Source: Mariniblastus sp.
Lineage (GTDB): Bacteria > Planctomycetota > Planctomycetia > Pirellulales > Pirellulaceae
Direction of reading: 5' to 3'
Assembly (NCBI GenBank): GCA_011523945.1
Contig: WTFU01000081.1
Coordinates: 1 to 45,016 of the forward strand
DNA: 45,016 nucleotides
Both the position numbers and the translations under genes were made by a program. Positions 1 to 8,277 of the stretch are shown here, in pieces. The notes under the pieces were generated by a model. The model had not been told where the DNA came from and did not search any database. It saw nothing but the letters and a program-made list of their open reading frames with translations. Positions within the stretch are counted from its first letter, which is position 1; every line of letters starts with the position of its first letter.

Positions 1-9
1 TGCCGTTTC

Positions 10-100
10 GCTCCCTTCGCCGGTATGACCCGTATCAGGTTCGAAGGGTTGTTTCGAATCGTAATGTCCGAAACTCTCAGCCAAAATGGGACACCCCCGC
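10..100 (-). promoter_or_regulatory. TPP (thiamine pyrophosphate) riboswitch
   Basis: Read on the minus strand, this stretch has the conserved THI-box parts in order: a G-rich 5' strand (GGGGGUGUCCC), the CUGAGAG signature (plus positions 74-80), the ACCCUUCGAACCUGAU segment, and the closing ACCGGCGAAGGGA (about plus 11-23). That element pairs with the CCUUCG arm. The gene it controls lies beyond the left edge on the minus strand. By family knowledge it is usually a thiamine synthesis or uptake gene such as thiC, but that gene is not visible. No expression-platform hairpin can be judged because the window ends. Confidence 0.93.
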
Positions 101-433
101 GATTTATAACAGTATCGCTTTTAGGAAATTCTCGGTCAACACCCAAAACGTTTTCACCCCAACAGCAAGCGCCCTAAATCGATGGAAACTTGATTAATTA
201 ACGCATGGCAATCAATAAAGGCTCATTCGGTATTCCGTCGACCGCATTGCAAGCGGACACGCTAACGGGGGACTGTGGGCTTGAATGGGCTAAGTTATAT
301 CTTGCTTTCGCTGATGGAGAAAAAGTTTTGGGGTACACATTGGTACAAGGCAAGCAATTGGTGTTTGATAGTTTCACGAGTTATATTTCAAGTTCGTCGC
401 AGGTCGAGAGGTTCCCTTAAGAAAGGTTCATTT
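101..433. other. Intergenic stretch between riboswitch and Asp-box gene
   Basis: This holds the promoter region for the leftward TPP-riboswitch transcript and for the rightward Asp-box gene. A 71-codon open frame at 205-420 has no ribosome binding site and no recognisable protein features, and the signal peptide of the next gene begins only at 434. I see no RNA gene or repeat here. Confidence 0.5.
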
Positions 434-1585
434 ATGAAGTTTAGTCTTTTCATCGTTGTAGCTTTGTTATCTCCTTCCTTCTCATTCGCTCAACCCCCCA
501 AAGACATCAAGCATGTCGTCGTCTACCAAGAAGACGGTAAGTTTGCTGGCTGGCCGGCCAACAATGGAGCGTGGATTTTTGATGGTGACGAACTGCTTGT
601 TGGTTTTACTCGCGGTAAATACGAACTCAAGGAAAGAGGTCATAACATTGGAAAAGGCCTTCAAGAATGTTGGCTTGCCCGAAGTACTGACGGGGGAGAA
701 AACTGGAAGGCCTACAATCCAAAAAACTACGTTGGAGATGCGGGAGACAAACCCAAATGCCTACCGCTCAAAAAACCTATCAATTTTGAGCACTCCAAGT
801 TCGCAATGCGGATGGTTGGCGCCGGGTATCACGGAGCCAAAGACGGGCGAGGACATTTTTATTACACCTACGATGGCGGCGCAACCTGGAACGGACCTCA
901 TCGGTTTGGCAAACTTCATCAAGCACCAGAGCTTAAGCAAGCAAAGCTTACTGAGTTGACACCGCGAACCGATTACGTCGTGACGGGGAAACAGGAAGCT
1001 GTGCTTTTACTTTCCAGTCGCCAAAAAGGTAAATTTGGTACCGATCGAATCTTCACCGCCCGCACAAAAGACGGCGGAAAGAGCTTTGAATTTCTGAACT
1101 GGGTTGTTCCTGTCGATGACAAAGCTCGCGCTGTTATGCCAGAAACATTTCGTACTGACTCCGGTGTTCTTATTACAGCAATGAGGCGAAAAAGAAAAGA
1201 TAAAGATATCGGCGAATTGAATTGGGTCGATGCCTACACTTCAACTGATAGCGGCCAATCATGGAATTTCACCGCAAAAATCGGTGACTCAGGAACCAGC
1301 AACGGCAATCCACCTGCAATCGCCGAAACGGCGGACGGTAGACTTTGCGCAGTTTTCGGGGAGCGTGACCAAGGCAGAATACTGGCAGCCTATAGTGCGG
1401 ACGAGGGAAAAACATGGTCGGATCCGATTGTCCTTCGCAATGAATTCGGTTCCGAAGATAACGAGACCAATGACCTGGGTTACCCTCGGTTACTTCGACG
1501 GTCAGACGGAAAAATGGTGGCAGTCTATTATTATTCGACCAAAGACTGTCTTCACCATATCGCCGCAACTATTTGGACACCATGA
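434..1585 (+). CDS. Secreted Asp-box (BNR repeat) protein, sialidase-like
   Basis: This predicted exported protein of 383 residues starts with a signal peptide (hydrophobic core about 4-17, cleavage probably after SFA-Q near residue 20). The start at 434 follows a good AAGAAAGG ribosome site and puts the signal peptide at the N-terminus; the upstream open frame lacks one. Five Asp-box-like motifs are visible: STDGGENW (84-91), TYDGGATW (145-152), TKDGGKSF (211-218), STDSGQSW (270-277) and SADEGKTW (321-328). They imply a six-bladed beta-propeller of the sialidase/BNR type. The FRIP-type arginine motif of true sialidases is not seen, so neuraminidase activity is not supported; a general glycan-active or glycan-binding role is the safer call. 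It converges with a sulfatase gene on a shared hairpin, which would fit breakdown of sulfated polysaccharide (inference). Confidence 0.85.
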   Translation: MKFSLFIVVALLSPSFSFAQPPKDIKHVVVYQEDGKFAGWPANNGAWIFDGDELLVGFTRGKYELKERGHNIGKGLQECWLARSTDGGENWKAYNPKNYVGDAGDKPKCLPLKKPINFEHSKFAMRMVGAGYHGAKDGRGHFYYTYDGGATWNGPHRFGKLHQAPELKQAKLTELTPRTDYVVTGKQEAVLLLSSRQKGKFGTDRIFTARTKDGGKSFEFLNWVVPVDDKARAVMPETFRTDSGVLITAMRRKRKDKDIGELNWVDAYTSTDSGQSWNFTAKIGDSGTSNGNPPAIAETADGRLCAVFGERDQGRILAAYSADEGKTWSDPIVLRNEFGSEDNETNDLGYPRLLRRSDGKMVAVYYYSTKDCLHHIAATIWTP

Positions 1586-1591
1586 GTGCCC

Positions 1592-1616
1592 ACGGGATTC
1601 CTTTTTGGAATCCCGT
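1592..1616. terminator. Perfect hairpin between convergent genes
   Basis: ACGGGATTCC (1592-1601) and GGAATCCCGT (1607-1616) form a perfect 10-bp stem with a TTTTT loop, 6 bases after the stop of the Asp-box gene and 42 bases from the sulfatase stop. Neither strand has a strong U tract after the stem, so it may be a weak bidirectional terminator or an mRNA-end stabiliser. Confidence 0.55.
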
Positions 1617-1658
1617 CCAGATCTGACAATCAAACTGGAAAAATCTTTCCAGAGAATT

Positions 1659-3212
1659 CTATTGTGGAATCCGGGGGCGGAGTTCTTTGCCCTCCTGATC
1701 TACCGGGTACAGCGCTCCTTCGGCTTGGAGCTGCTCGATCATTTCACCCATCATCCGCTTAAGTACCTGTGGCTGTTCTCCGGCGACATTTGATTTCTCA
1801 AAAGGATCGTCCTTAAGATTGAACAATTCGTACTGCGTCTTGGCGGGATTCATGCTCGGCAGGTAGTGATAGATGACCTTCCATTGCCCCAGACGGAGGA
1901 CAGTGTAGTAATTACTGCGGTGGCTATGGGGGAAGTGCATCAGAAACCGCTCTTCGCGGTCGGGATTTCGCTTGCCGCTAAGTTGTTTGGCCAGGTCAGT
2001 GCCATCAATCGCATGTCCCTTGGGCACTGCAACACCTGCGAGGTTGAGGATCGTAGGGTACAGGTCCATCACACAGCCGAGCTGTTGCTGGATCGCGCCC
2101 TGAGCGATGGGCAGTTTCTGCTGCCACGGATTGCTGGTGTTCGGTTTGGCCCAGGCGGCGATAAAAGGTGCCCGCATTCCCCCTTCGTAGTGCGTGCCTT
2201 TCTTGGCCCGCAACGGGAACGAGCTGTTGTGCTCGTGAGTCGGGCCCAACGGTGCGTCGCTGCCATTGTCTCCCAAAAAGATGATCAGCGTGTCCTCGGC
2301 AATCCCCTTAGCTTCGAGGTGATCCATGACGTCGTTGAGACACGTGTCCATGCTTTCCACCAGCGTCGCGTAGGCTTGCGCGGACTTACCCTTGCCCGAA
2401 TCGGCGTAGTTAGCCGCGTAACGTGGATTGCTGTGGAAGGGCGCATGCAACGCGTAGAGTGCGAGGTCGAGAAAGAACGGCTTGTCGTCCTTTACCGCGT
2501 TATCGATTTGCTGTTTGGCCTCGATCGTGAGTGCCTCTGTGAGGAATTTCTCGGAACCGTGATACTTTTCAAGATGCGGAACCGCACGTTTCTTGTTGCC
2601 TTTGAGATGTCCGTATCCATCTTCCCCGTAGTAACTGCCAGGTTGCCCCCAGGAACAGCCGGCGATGTTGATGTCAAAGCCGAGATTTTCAGGGAACTCC
2701 GAAGGCTCATCGTTCGGTCCAAAATGCGCTTTGCCGATGAAGATCGTGCGATAGCCTGCGGTCTTGAGTCGGCCTGGCAAGGTTCGCGTAGCATCCTGAA
2801 ATCCAGTCCAGTTCCAATCGGGCGGGCCAAACGGCCCCTTGTTGTTACCTTCCGAACGAATCCACTGGGTAACGCCATGGCGAGTCGCGTTCTGTCCGGT
2901 GAGAATGGAAGTGCGAGTCGGCGAACAGACACTCATGGCGTAGAAGTTGTTGAGCCGTGTCCCTTGGGCCGCTAATCGTTCCATGCCCGGGGTTCGATAG
3001 TAGTCATTGAGCGGATAGCGTTTGGGGTTGCTTTGCTCATCAGTCATAAACGGAACGGAGGTGTCCATCGGCCCCATATCGTCAACGAGAAAGACGATGA
3101 TATTTGGTTTTTCGTTTGCATGGGCAGTCGACAACACGGCCAAAATTACCGACGGAAAAATCAGCGCTAACCACAAACGCATATTAGGTAATCGAAACAT
3201 AGGTGACGGCAT
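1659..3212 (-). CDS. Secreted sulfatase (arylsulfatase family, S1)
   Basis: A predicted sulfate ester hydrolase of 517 residues with an N-terminal signal peptide (hydrophobic core about 12-30, ending AHA near 32). The sulfatase signature CSPTR lies at residues 96-100; Cys96 should be converted to formylglycine by an FGE or anaerobic maturase, neither of which is in this window. Metal-site features are the PNIIVFLVDD strand (Asp44, Asp45) and a GDNG motif in the second half, followed by KGTHYEGG. Length is normal for the family. ATG 3212 was chosen because GAAAGG sits 7 bases upstream; a TTG two codons earlier is possible. Planctomycetes carry many such genes for degrading sulfated algal polysaccharides, but the substrate cannot be told from sequence. 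It converges with the Asp-box gene. Confidence 0.95.
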   Translation of the reverse strand: MPSPMFRLPNMRLWLALIFPSVILAVLSTAHANEKPNIIVFLVDDMGPMDTSVPFMTDEQSNPKRYPLNDYYRTPGMERLAAQGTRLNNFYAMSVCSPTRTSILTGQNATRHGVTQWIRSEGNNKGPFGPPDWNWTGFQDATRTLPGRLKTAGYRTIFIGKAHFGPNDEPSEFPENLGFDINIAGCSWGQPGSYYGEDGYGHLKGNKKRAVPHLEKYHGSEKFLTEALTIEAKQQIDNAVKDDKPFFLDLALYALHAPFHSNPRYAANYADSGKGKSAQAYATLVESMDTCLNDVMDHLEAKGIAEDTLIIFLGDNGSDAPLGPTHEHNSSFPLRAKKGTHYEGGMRAPFIAAWAKPNTSNPWQQKLPIAQGAIQQQLGCVMDLYPTILNLAGVAVPKGHAIDGTDLAKQLSGKRNPDREERFLMHFPHSHRSNYYTVLRLGQWKVIYHYLPSMNPAKTQYELFNLKDDPFEKSNVAGEQPQVLKRMMGEMIEQLQAEGALYPVDQEGKELRPRIPQ

Positions 3213-3379
3213 GGTCAAGCCTTTCAGTGAGCCGTGGATGTTATTACGAGATAAATTTGAAATAAAACGATATGTCTACAATACCGCCCCCGCCTCCAAA
3301 AGGCCACAAAAATCCAAAATCGAATTCCAGTAGGCAAGTTACTGGTTTCAGTTTTTACCCCAACTATTCCGTCGTACGT

Positions 3380-4018
3380 TTAACCATCGCTGCGTAGCGG
3401 AATCACAACGTAATGGCCGTGATGCTCGTACGGTTCTCCCAGTTCGTCTTCCTCTGCATATCGGCTCACGGCCCGGACAGCTGCGGGAATGCTTAAATCA
3501 CTGGAATTTTTGAACCAAACCTTGAAGTAGCGAAACGGGATGATGGCTTCCACCTGAACCTCCGTCATGTTCTCTTCATCATCCTCAGCCATAAATTTCC
3601 AGCGAACCGGAAAGACATTGTTGCTTCGCGTTCCGAACTCAATCTGGTTTCGATTGGTATGCCAGTGATGCGCCTCATAATAAAACTCACCCGGATCACT
3701 CGGCATGATCGGGGAAGAAGCTTCGAATTCTACCGATATACATTGTCCGGCAAGGTCGTGCCAGGATTTGACGGGGATATCAAGACCACTAATGCTGGCG
3801 TGGCACCCCTCTCCAGACACAAACTCGAATTCCTCACGCCGGAAACTTAGATCCTCTGCCGATTCTCCTTCTAGCGGCAGCAGTCGGGCGGGACCACAGC
3901 GGACCCCGATGGACCAGGTTGGCAGGCGTTCAGGTTCATCCTGTGATAGAAATCCATAGATTTCTGAGTGGTCCGCGACCAGTTCAAACTCAAACCCCAT
4001 TCCCAGTATTGTCAGCAT
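3380..4018 (-). CDS. Hypothetical protein, acidic, no recognised domain
   Basis: I do not recognise this 212-residue protein. It has no signal peptide or membrane segment and is rich in Glu and Asp, so it is probably cytosolic. Notable patches are the aromatic, His-rich FYYEAHHWHTNR in the middle and EHHGHYVVIPLR at the C-terminus. ATG 4018 is preferred because CAGGAG lies 6 bases upstream; the longer open frame would start at a TTG ten codons earlier with no such site. It stands alone on the minus strand, with about 170 bases to the sulfatase start, and diverges from the sigma factor gene. Confidence 0.7.
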   Translation of the reverse strand: MLTILGMGFEFELVADHSEIYGFLSQDEPERLPTWSIGVRCGPARLLPLEGESAEDLSFRREEFEFVSGEGCHASISGLDIPVKSWHDLAGQCISVEFEASSPIMPSDPGEFYYEAHHWHTNRNQIEFGTRSNNVFPVRWKFMAEDDEENMTEVQVEAIIPFRYFKVWFKNSSDLSIPAAVRAVSRYAEEDELGEPYEHHGHYVVIPLRSDG

Positions 4019-4350
4019 AGCCTTCTCCTGATGCGTGCATTTACCCAAATTGTAATTCGCTTGAACGGATAACGCCTACCACCGGAACCGTTTTTTGGTT
4101 CGATACGTAAAACCAAGCCAGCTACGTCTTACTCCATCACCCAAGCCCCGCGATGACGAGGTAAAACGGAAGACTCGCCGGCTCAAAATGATTGGCTAGG
4201 TCTTGTACCCCGACGCTAGTGAAGGCGTTCGCACAGACTGACAATGCAATTATTGAATATTTCTCGGTTATGCTAATTTTAGTTCGTCACACGTGGACGG
4301 TTAGAGACAACCATTAATAGCAGTATTTTAAATTCGTTTAGGCTTGAAAA
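4019..4350. other. Divergent intergenic region upstream of the ECF sigma gene
   Basis: About 330 bases between two divergent genes, so both promoters should lie here. I see no RNA gene, tRNA or strong hairpin. The last 80 bases before the sigma gene are AT-rich. No clear ribosome site precedes the TTG start at 4351. Confidence 0.4.
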
Positions 4351-4914
4351 TTGAATCGCGAGAAAGTTAACAAATTGCCACACAAACGGGATCGATCTGA
4401 AGTCTTATTCGAAACTTTGGTGCGCGAAAACGAGCGAACTGTCACCGCGTTTTTACGAACAATGGTTCGTGATCCTGGATTTGTGGATGACCTGTTTCAG
4501 GAAACGCTCATTACGGCCTGGAACAAATTTGATGAATTTGATCCCAGCCGATCCCTAGGGCCTTGGCTGCGAGGAATCGCTTTTAATTTAGTACGAAACG
4601 CGGCTCGTTCACGCAAACGAGACTGCCTGGTTTTTGGGGCAGCGGCTACCGAGGCGATCGAATCACTATTTAACAATTTTGACGGGGATCAGGGAAAGTG
4701 GGAGGAGCAAGTAGATGCGTTGCGGGCTTGTGTGGAGGCGCTGCCGGAAAAATCCAGAAGAATTGTCGAGCTCCGATATGAAAAAAGAGTCAACGCCGCT
4801 GAAATCGCTCAAAAGGTCTCGAGCTCTCCGTCAGCAATCCGCAAAAAGTTGCAGCGTATAAGACAGCTCCTCGCTGAATGCGTGATGGGCAAGATTCAGC
4901 CAAGTCAAATCTAG
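4351..4914 (+). CDS. ECF-type RNA polymerase sigma factor
   Basis: A 187-residue sigma-70 family protein with only regions 2 and 4. Region 2 (about 16-88) contains the core-binding and -10 recognition part, including DDLFQETLITAW and the PWLRGIAFN helix. Region 4 (about 120-177) has ALPEKSRRIVELRY followed by a helix-turn-helix (AAEIAQKVSSSPSAIRKKL). The C-terminus resembles the planctomycete ECF groups. The start is uncertain: TTG 4351 has no clear Shine-Dalgarno, but the next ATG would cut into region 2. Downstream lie a small open frame and a single-pass membrane protein that probably acts as its cognate regulator. Its regulon is unknown; the heme/copper monooxygenase genes just downstream are candidates by position only. 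Confidence 0.92.
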   Translation: MNREKVNKLPHKRDRSEVLFETLVRENERTVTAFLRTMVRDPGFVDDLFQETLITAWNKFDEFDPSRSLGPWLRGIAFNLVRNAARSRKRDCLVFGAAATEAIESLFNNFDGDQGKWEEQVDALRACVEALPEKSRRIVELRYEKRVNAAEIAQKVSSSPSAIRKKLQRIRQLLAECVMGKIQPSQI

Positions 4915-5066
4915 TGTTATTTTTAGGCACGCATAAACATGGATACGTGACCGAATCAGAAGAAACAGAAATGATGATGTCAGCACTAAATTCAAATACA
5001 GATTCAGTCATCCGGTGTTTCCTCCGCAGGACAGCAGCACTATTTTTTTAAAAGTTGGTTACCAAG

Positions 5067-5255
5067 ATGAAAACTAAAACCGATCGCAATACAAACAACG
5101 ACCAACCTCGAATGGACATGAAATATCTTATGTTCGATTTAGAAGCAACCCTACGAGAACGTGACTCGTATAAGAATGCGTTAGAAGACGAAACACCATT
5201 CGCAATTGCGATCGATTGCGGAATGAAGGTTGCGGCCCAAAAAGCAATCAAATGA
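5067..5255 (+). CDS. Possible small hypothetical protein between sigma factor and regulator
   Basis: A 62-codon frame (66 if the upstream TTG at 5055 is used), hydrophilic in its first 40 residues and with a short apolar stretch (TPFAIAIDCGM). No domain is recognised. No good ribosome site precedes either start. It lies on the same strand as the sigma factor and the membrane regulator, 57 bases before the latter, so it could be a genuine small member of that operon. The support is only position and an uninterrupted frame, and chance is a real alternative. Confidence 0.35.
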   Translation: MKTKTDRNTNNDQPRMDMKYLMFDLEATLRERDSYKNALEDETPFAIAIDCGMKVAAQKAIK

Positions 5256-5312
5256 ATACGGGACGAAAAAATGCTGATAGAACCATTTACATTGTTAAAT
5301 TAGAAAATCGTG

Positions 5313-6395
5313 ATGACTGATTACAACCACAAACCGGAACCCAAGATACAGCATGCTGATTCGGTCGAAATTTGGTTGGACGAGCCCAACCTTGATGGCC
5401 AATGTTCAGTGGACAGAAATTCCGTGGACGCAAACGATGATGCAAAGAACTCAAACGATTTTGATGAATTGACCAATACTGAATTCCAACAATTACTGAC
5501 GCACGCGATGCTCGCGGAGTGTTTTGAGTCGCCTGCAGATCGGGAAAAGCGAATAGAAAAAACAATCCGAAGTCTTGACTCAACAGACTTGATTCAAACC
5601 TCAACCGTCTCGGTTTCGACAAAAGCAAATCATTCCCTGAAGGCACCCGGCCCGAAACCCAATATTCCTACGCGTCCAACACCCAAATTGTGGTTTGCGC
5701 CATGGTGGTCCGTCGCGATAGCAACGGCGGCCTCAATTGCGATTATCACGGTAATTGGATTGTCGCTTTCACCCTCCCAAGCCTCTGCAGCCATGAGTCG
5801 AGTAATTGAATCATGCCGAGCTTCCAACACCCGAATCTACGACATAACGATTGATCGCTCGGGACTACTTTTCCGCGAGAGACGACTCGACGGGACCTTA
5901 CATACGCGTGGAACTGATCGTTTTGTTGCCAAATTCCCTGAAACCCCCAAAGGCCCAACCGCTCTCGGATTTGACGGCGAATATCGTTGGTGGTTGCAGG
6001 GGGATGAACAATGGAATTCCGGTAACGGAATCGAGACACCTCGCGATGCAGTTATCAGCCTTTTAACCAGCTTGCAGTTGCAAATTAACTCACTTTTGAT
6101 CGAGTTGCCAGAACAATACGAGATACGGTTGCTCGAAGCGGAGCCGTTGCCGGGTGAACCAACAGTAACTTGCCACCCGATTGAGGCAACAAGGACGGGA
6201 GCCAACCGTCGCTTAGCTTCGACGGTGAGGATTTGGGCTCACCCAGTAACGGGTGTCGTGGTGCAAATGGAGTTGGTACACGAGAAATTCAAACAGGTTG
6301 CAGCTAGTCGTGTCAGATTAACGTTGCGTGAGGAGGTCAATGTTCCGGATTCGATGTTCAAAGCAAATTATCATGAGTCCGAAACAGTGAAATAA
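5313..6395 (+). CDS. Single-pass membrane protein, probable ECF sigma regulator (anti-sigma-like)
   Basis: A 360-residue protein with a cytoplasmic N-terminal part (1-130, rich in Asp, Asn and Pro), one membrane helix at about 131-152 (WWSVAIATAASIAIITVIGL), and a periplasmic C-terminal domain of about 200 residues. The order sigma factor then single-pass protein with a soluble N-terminus is typical of sigma/anti-sigma pairs. However, I do not see a zinc-binding HxxxCxxC anti-sigma motif, so the assignment is by architecture and position. The beta-rich C-terminal part (EYRWWLQGDEQW, VRIWAHPVTGVVVQME) resembles lipoprotein-sorting or outer-membrane-sensor folds seen in planctomycete regulators (tentative). 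A GTG one codon earlier (5310) is an alternative start. Confidence 0.7.
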   Translation: MTDYNHKPEPKIQHADSVEIWLDEPNLDGQCSVDRNSVDANDDAKNSNDFDELTNTEFQQLLTHAMLAECFESPADREKRIEKTIRSLDSTDLIQTSTVSVSTKANHSLKAPGPKPNIPTRPTPKLWFAPWWSVAIATAASIAIITVIGLSLSPSQASAAMSRVIESCRASNTRIYDITIDRSGLLFRERRLDGTLHTRGTDRFVAKFPETPKGPTALGFDGEYRWWLQGDEQWNSGNGIETPRDAVISLLTSLQLQINSLLIELPEQYEIRLLEAEPLPGEPTVTCHPIEATRTGANRRLASTVRIWAHPVTGVVVQMELVHEKFKQVAASRVRLTLREEVNVPDSMFKANYHESETVK

Positions 6396-6642
6396 GAGAT
6401 AACAGTCTCCTACAATCGCTGTCCATGTCAACGAATAATCTTGCGATGAATGTTGCACAGTGGTTTTGTCACACCTGGAACTTCTCTGACAACAACTAGT
6501 AGATAGATCTTCGAATCACAATTTGGAAAATCGAGTTCACGAAAAACCAAACGAGATTTGCATTCTTCAAACGCGGAATGGCCATCGACCGCTCTAACGA
6601 GCCTGAAGGCAGCTAAGGATGCAATTCACCGGAAAGGAAATT

Positions 6643-8277
6643 ATGAGCACCGGCAAGACATTTCTTACAGCAGCGATGATGTTAACTAGCGTCATTTTGG
6701 GGTTGCAGCAAACAAGTGCAGAAACGATCACATTTTCCAGTCACATTGCAAAAATTGTTTATTCAAAATGCAGCTCATGCCATCGACCGGGGCAATCTGG
6801 TCCGTTTAGCTTGTTGACTTACAACGATGTTGCAGATCGGGCCAGCACAATCCAGGCAGTCATTGACGACGGCTATATGCCTCCATGGAAAAATGTGACG
6901 AATGACGTTCGTTTCGAACATGATCGACGACTAACCAAGCAAGAGCTTGAGCTCATCCAACGTTGGGTGGAGGATGGTGCGCCTCTGGGCGACCCAAAGA
7001 AAGCTCCCCGCCAACCAGAATTCCCTTCTGATTGGCTGCTGGGGAAACCAGACATGGAAGTAGAGATGAATGGAAACTTCACAATTCCTGCAAGCGGACC
7101 AGACACCTACCGTTCCTTTGTGTTTCCGATGGATCTACCGGAAGACAAGTGGATCAAAGCAATCGAGATCAAGCCACAGGCTAAATCAGCTTTGCATCAT
7201 GCGTTGTTTTTTCTTGACATTGCCAAGGCAGGCCGGACCGTAGATGGTAAGGATGGGCGAGCCGGCATTTCAGGAATGAGCTTCCTAGGTCGAAATGCGT
7301 TTACCGGAGTTTCTACTGATAATAAAAACTCAACCAAGACATCGATTTCTCTGGGCGGATACGTACCCGGGACGACGCCAATGCTTCTCCCGGGTGACAA
7401 TGCCATGCTGCTTCCTAAGGGTTCCGACCTGATCATGCAAACCCACTTTCACCCCAGCGGAAAGAAAGAAGTTGAGCACGCGCGGATGGCCCTCTACTTT
7501 GCGGATAAACCACCGTCGAGACAACTTACCACACTCATGATTCCACCTGTATTCGGTCGATTCGCAAATATCGATATTCCCGCCGGACAAAAGGACTACA
7601 CCATAACCGACTCCTTTACACTACCGGTTGGAGTGAACGCGATACGGACATCGGGACACGCCCATTATTTAGCCACAGAAATGTCGTTGGTCGCTACTCT
7701 CCCCGATGGCAAAAAGATCAACCTTTTTCAAGTTGATGACTGGGATCTGGATTGGCAGGACACGTATCAATTCGCCAGTCCTGTCACACTACCTGCTGGG
7801 ACGTTACTTGAATCAAAGATCGTCTATGACAATTCCTCTGCAAATCCTTCAAACCCGAACAGTCCACCTCAACGCGTAACGTGGGGACGCGAATCGAACG
7901 ACGAAATGGGAAACGTAACAATTCAAATGATTGCACAAAACGCTAGTGAACAGGCAACCCTGAATAGAGCTTTACAGGGAAAAACACGTGAATCGATGAT
8001 GGCCTCTATCCAGCTTGGACGATCCCAACCCAAACGTGAATCCCAACCTCCAGCCCAAGTACTGGTAAAAAAAATGGATAGCAACCAAGACGGTCGGATT
8101 CAACTTGTTGAATTTAAAAAGCAATTCCCGCGTGCCGAAAGGCTATTCAATCGTTTCGACATTAATAACGACGATGAGCTTGATAAATCGGAATTGGATG
8201 CGGCTCGCCAACCAATAACCCAAGTCCTAAATCTTCGAAAACGAACTCAGGGCTTTGGAGGAAAGGAGAGAGAATGA
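6643..8277 (+). CDS. Heme c / PHM-type copper monooxygenase / EF-hand fusion protein
   Basis: An exported 544-residue protein with three modules. After a signal peptide (1-26) there is a cytochrome c-like domain with the heme-binding CSSCH at 43-47 and a possible axial Met79. Next comes a copper type II, ascorbate-dependent monooxygenase unit (PHM/DBM fold). All copper ligands known from peptidylglycine hydroxylating monooxygenase have counterparts: His185-His186 and His268 for the first copper; His339, His341 (GHAH) and Met422 (DEMGN) for the second. The C-terminus has two EF-hand loops (D479-N481-D483-E490 and D506-N508-D510-E517). The substrate is unknown; the family hydroxylates C-H bonds using O2 and electrons, which the heme could supply (inference). 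ATG 6643 follows GGAAAGGA and starts the signal peptide; an in-frame ATG at 6619 is possible. It overlaps the redoxin gene by 4 bases. Confidence 0.88.
   Translation: MSTGKTFLTAAMMLTSVILGLQQTSAETITFSSHIAKIVYSKCSSCHRPGQSGPFSLLTYNDVADRASTIQAVIDDGYMPPWKNVTNDVRFEHDRRLTKQELELIQRWVEDGAPLGDPKKAPRQPEFPSDWLLGKPDMEVEMNGNFTIPASGPDTYRSFVFPMDLPEDKWIKAIEIKPQAKSALHHALFFLDIAKAGRTVDGKDGRAGISGMSFLGRNAFTGVSTDNKNSTKTSISLGGYVPGTTPMLLPGDNAMLLPKGSDLIMQTHFHPSGKKEVEHARMALYFADKPPSRQLTTLMIPPVFGRFANIDIPAGQKDYTITDSFTLPVGVNAIRTSGHAHYLATEMSLVATLPDGKKINLFQVDDWDLDWQDTYQFASPVTLPAGTLLESKIVYDNSSANPSNPNSPPQRVTWGRESNDEMGNVTIQMIAQNASEQATLNRALQGKTRESMMASIQLGRSQPKRESQPPAQVLVKKMDSNQDGRIQLVEFKKQFPRAERLFNRFDINNDDELDKSELDAARQPITQVLNLRKRTQGFGGKERE

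Noticed and set aside
205-420. 71-codon plus-strand frame before the Asp-box gene
   Set aside because: It has no ribosome site and no family features, and it overlaps the leader of the real gene; probably chance.
1866-2975. 369-codon frame antisense to the sulfatase
   Set aside because: It is the reverse-strand shadow of a clearly conserved sulfatase gene.
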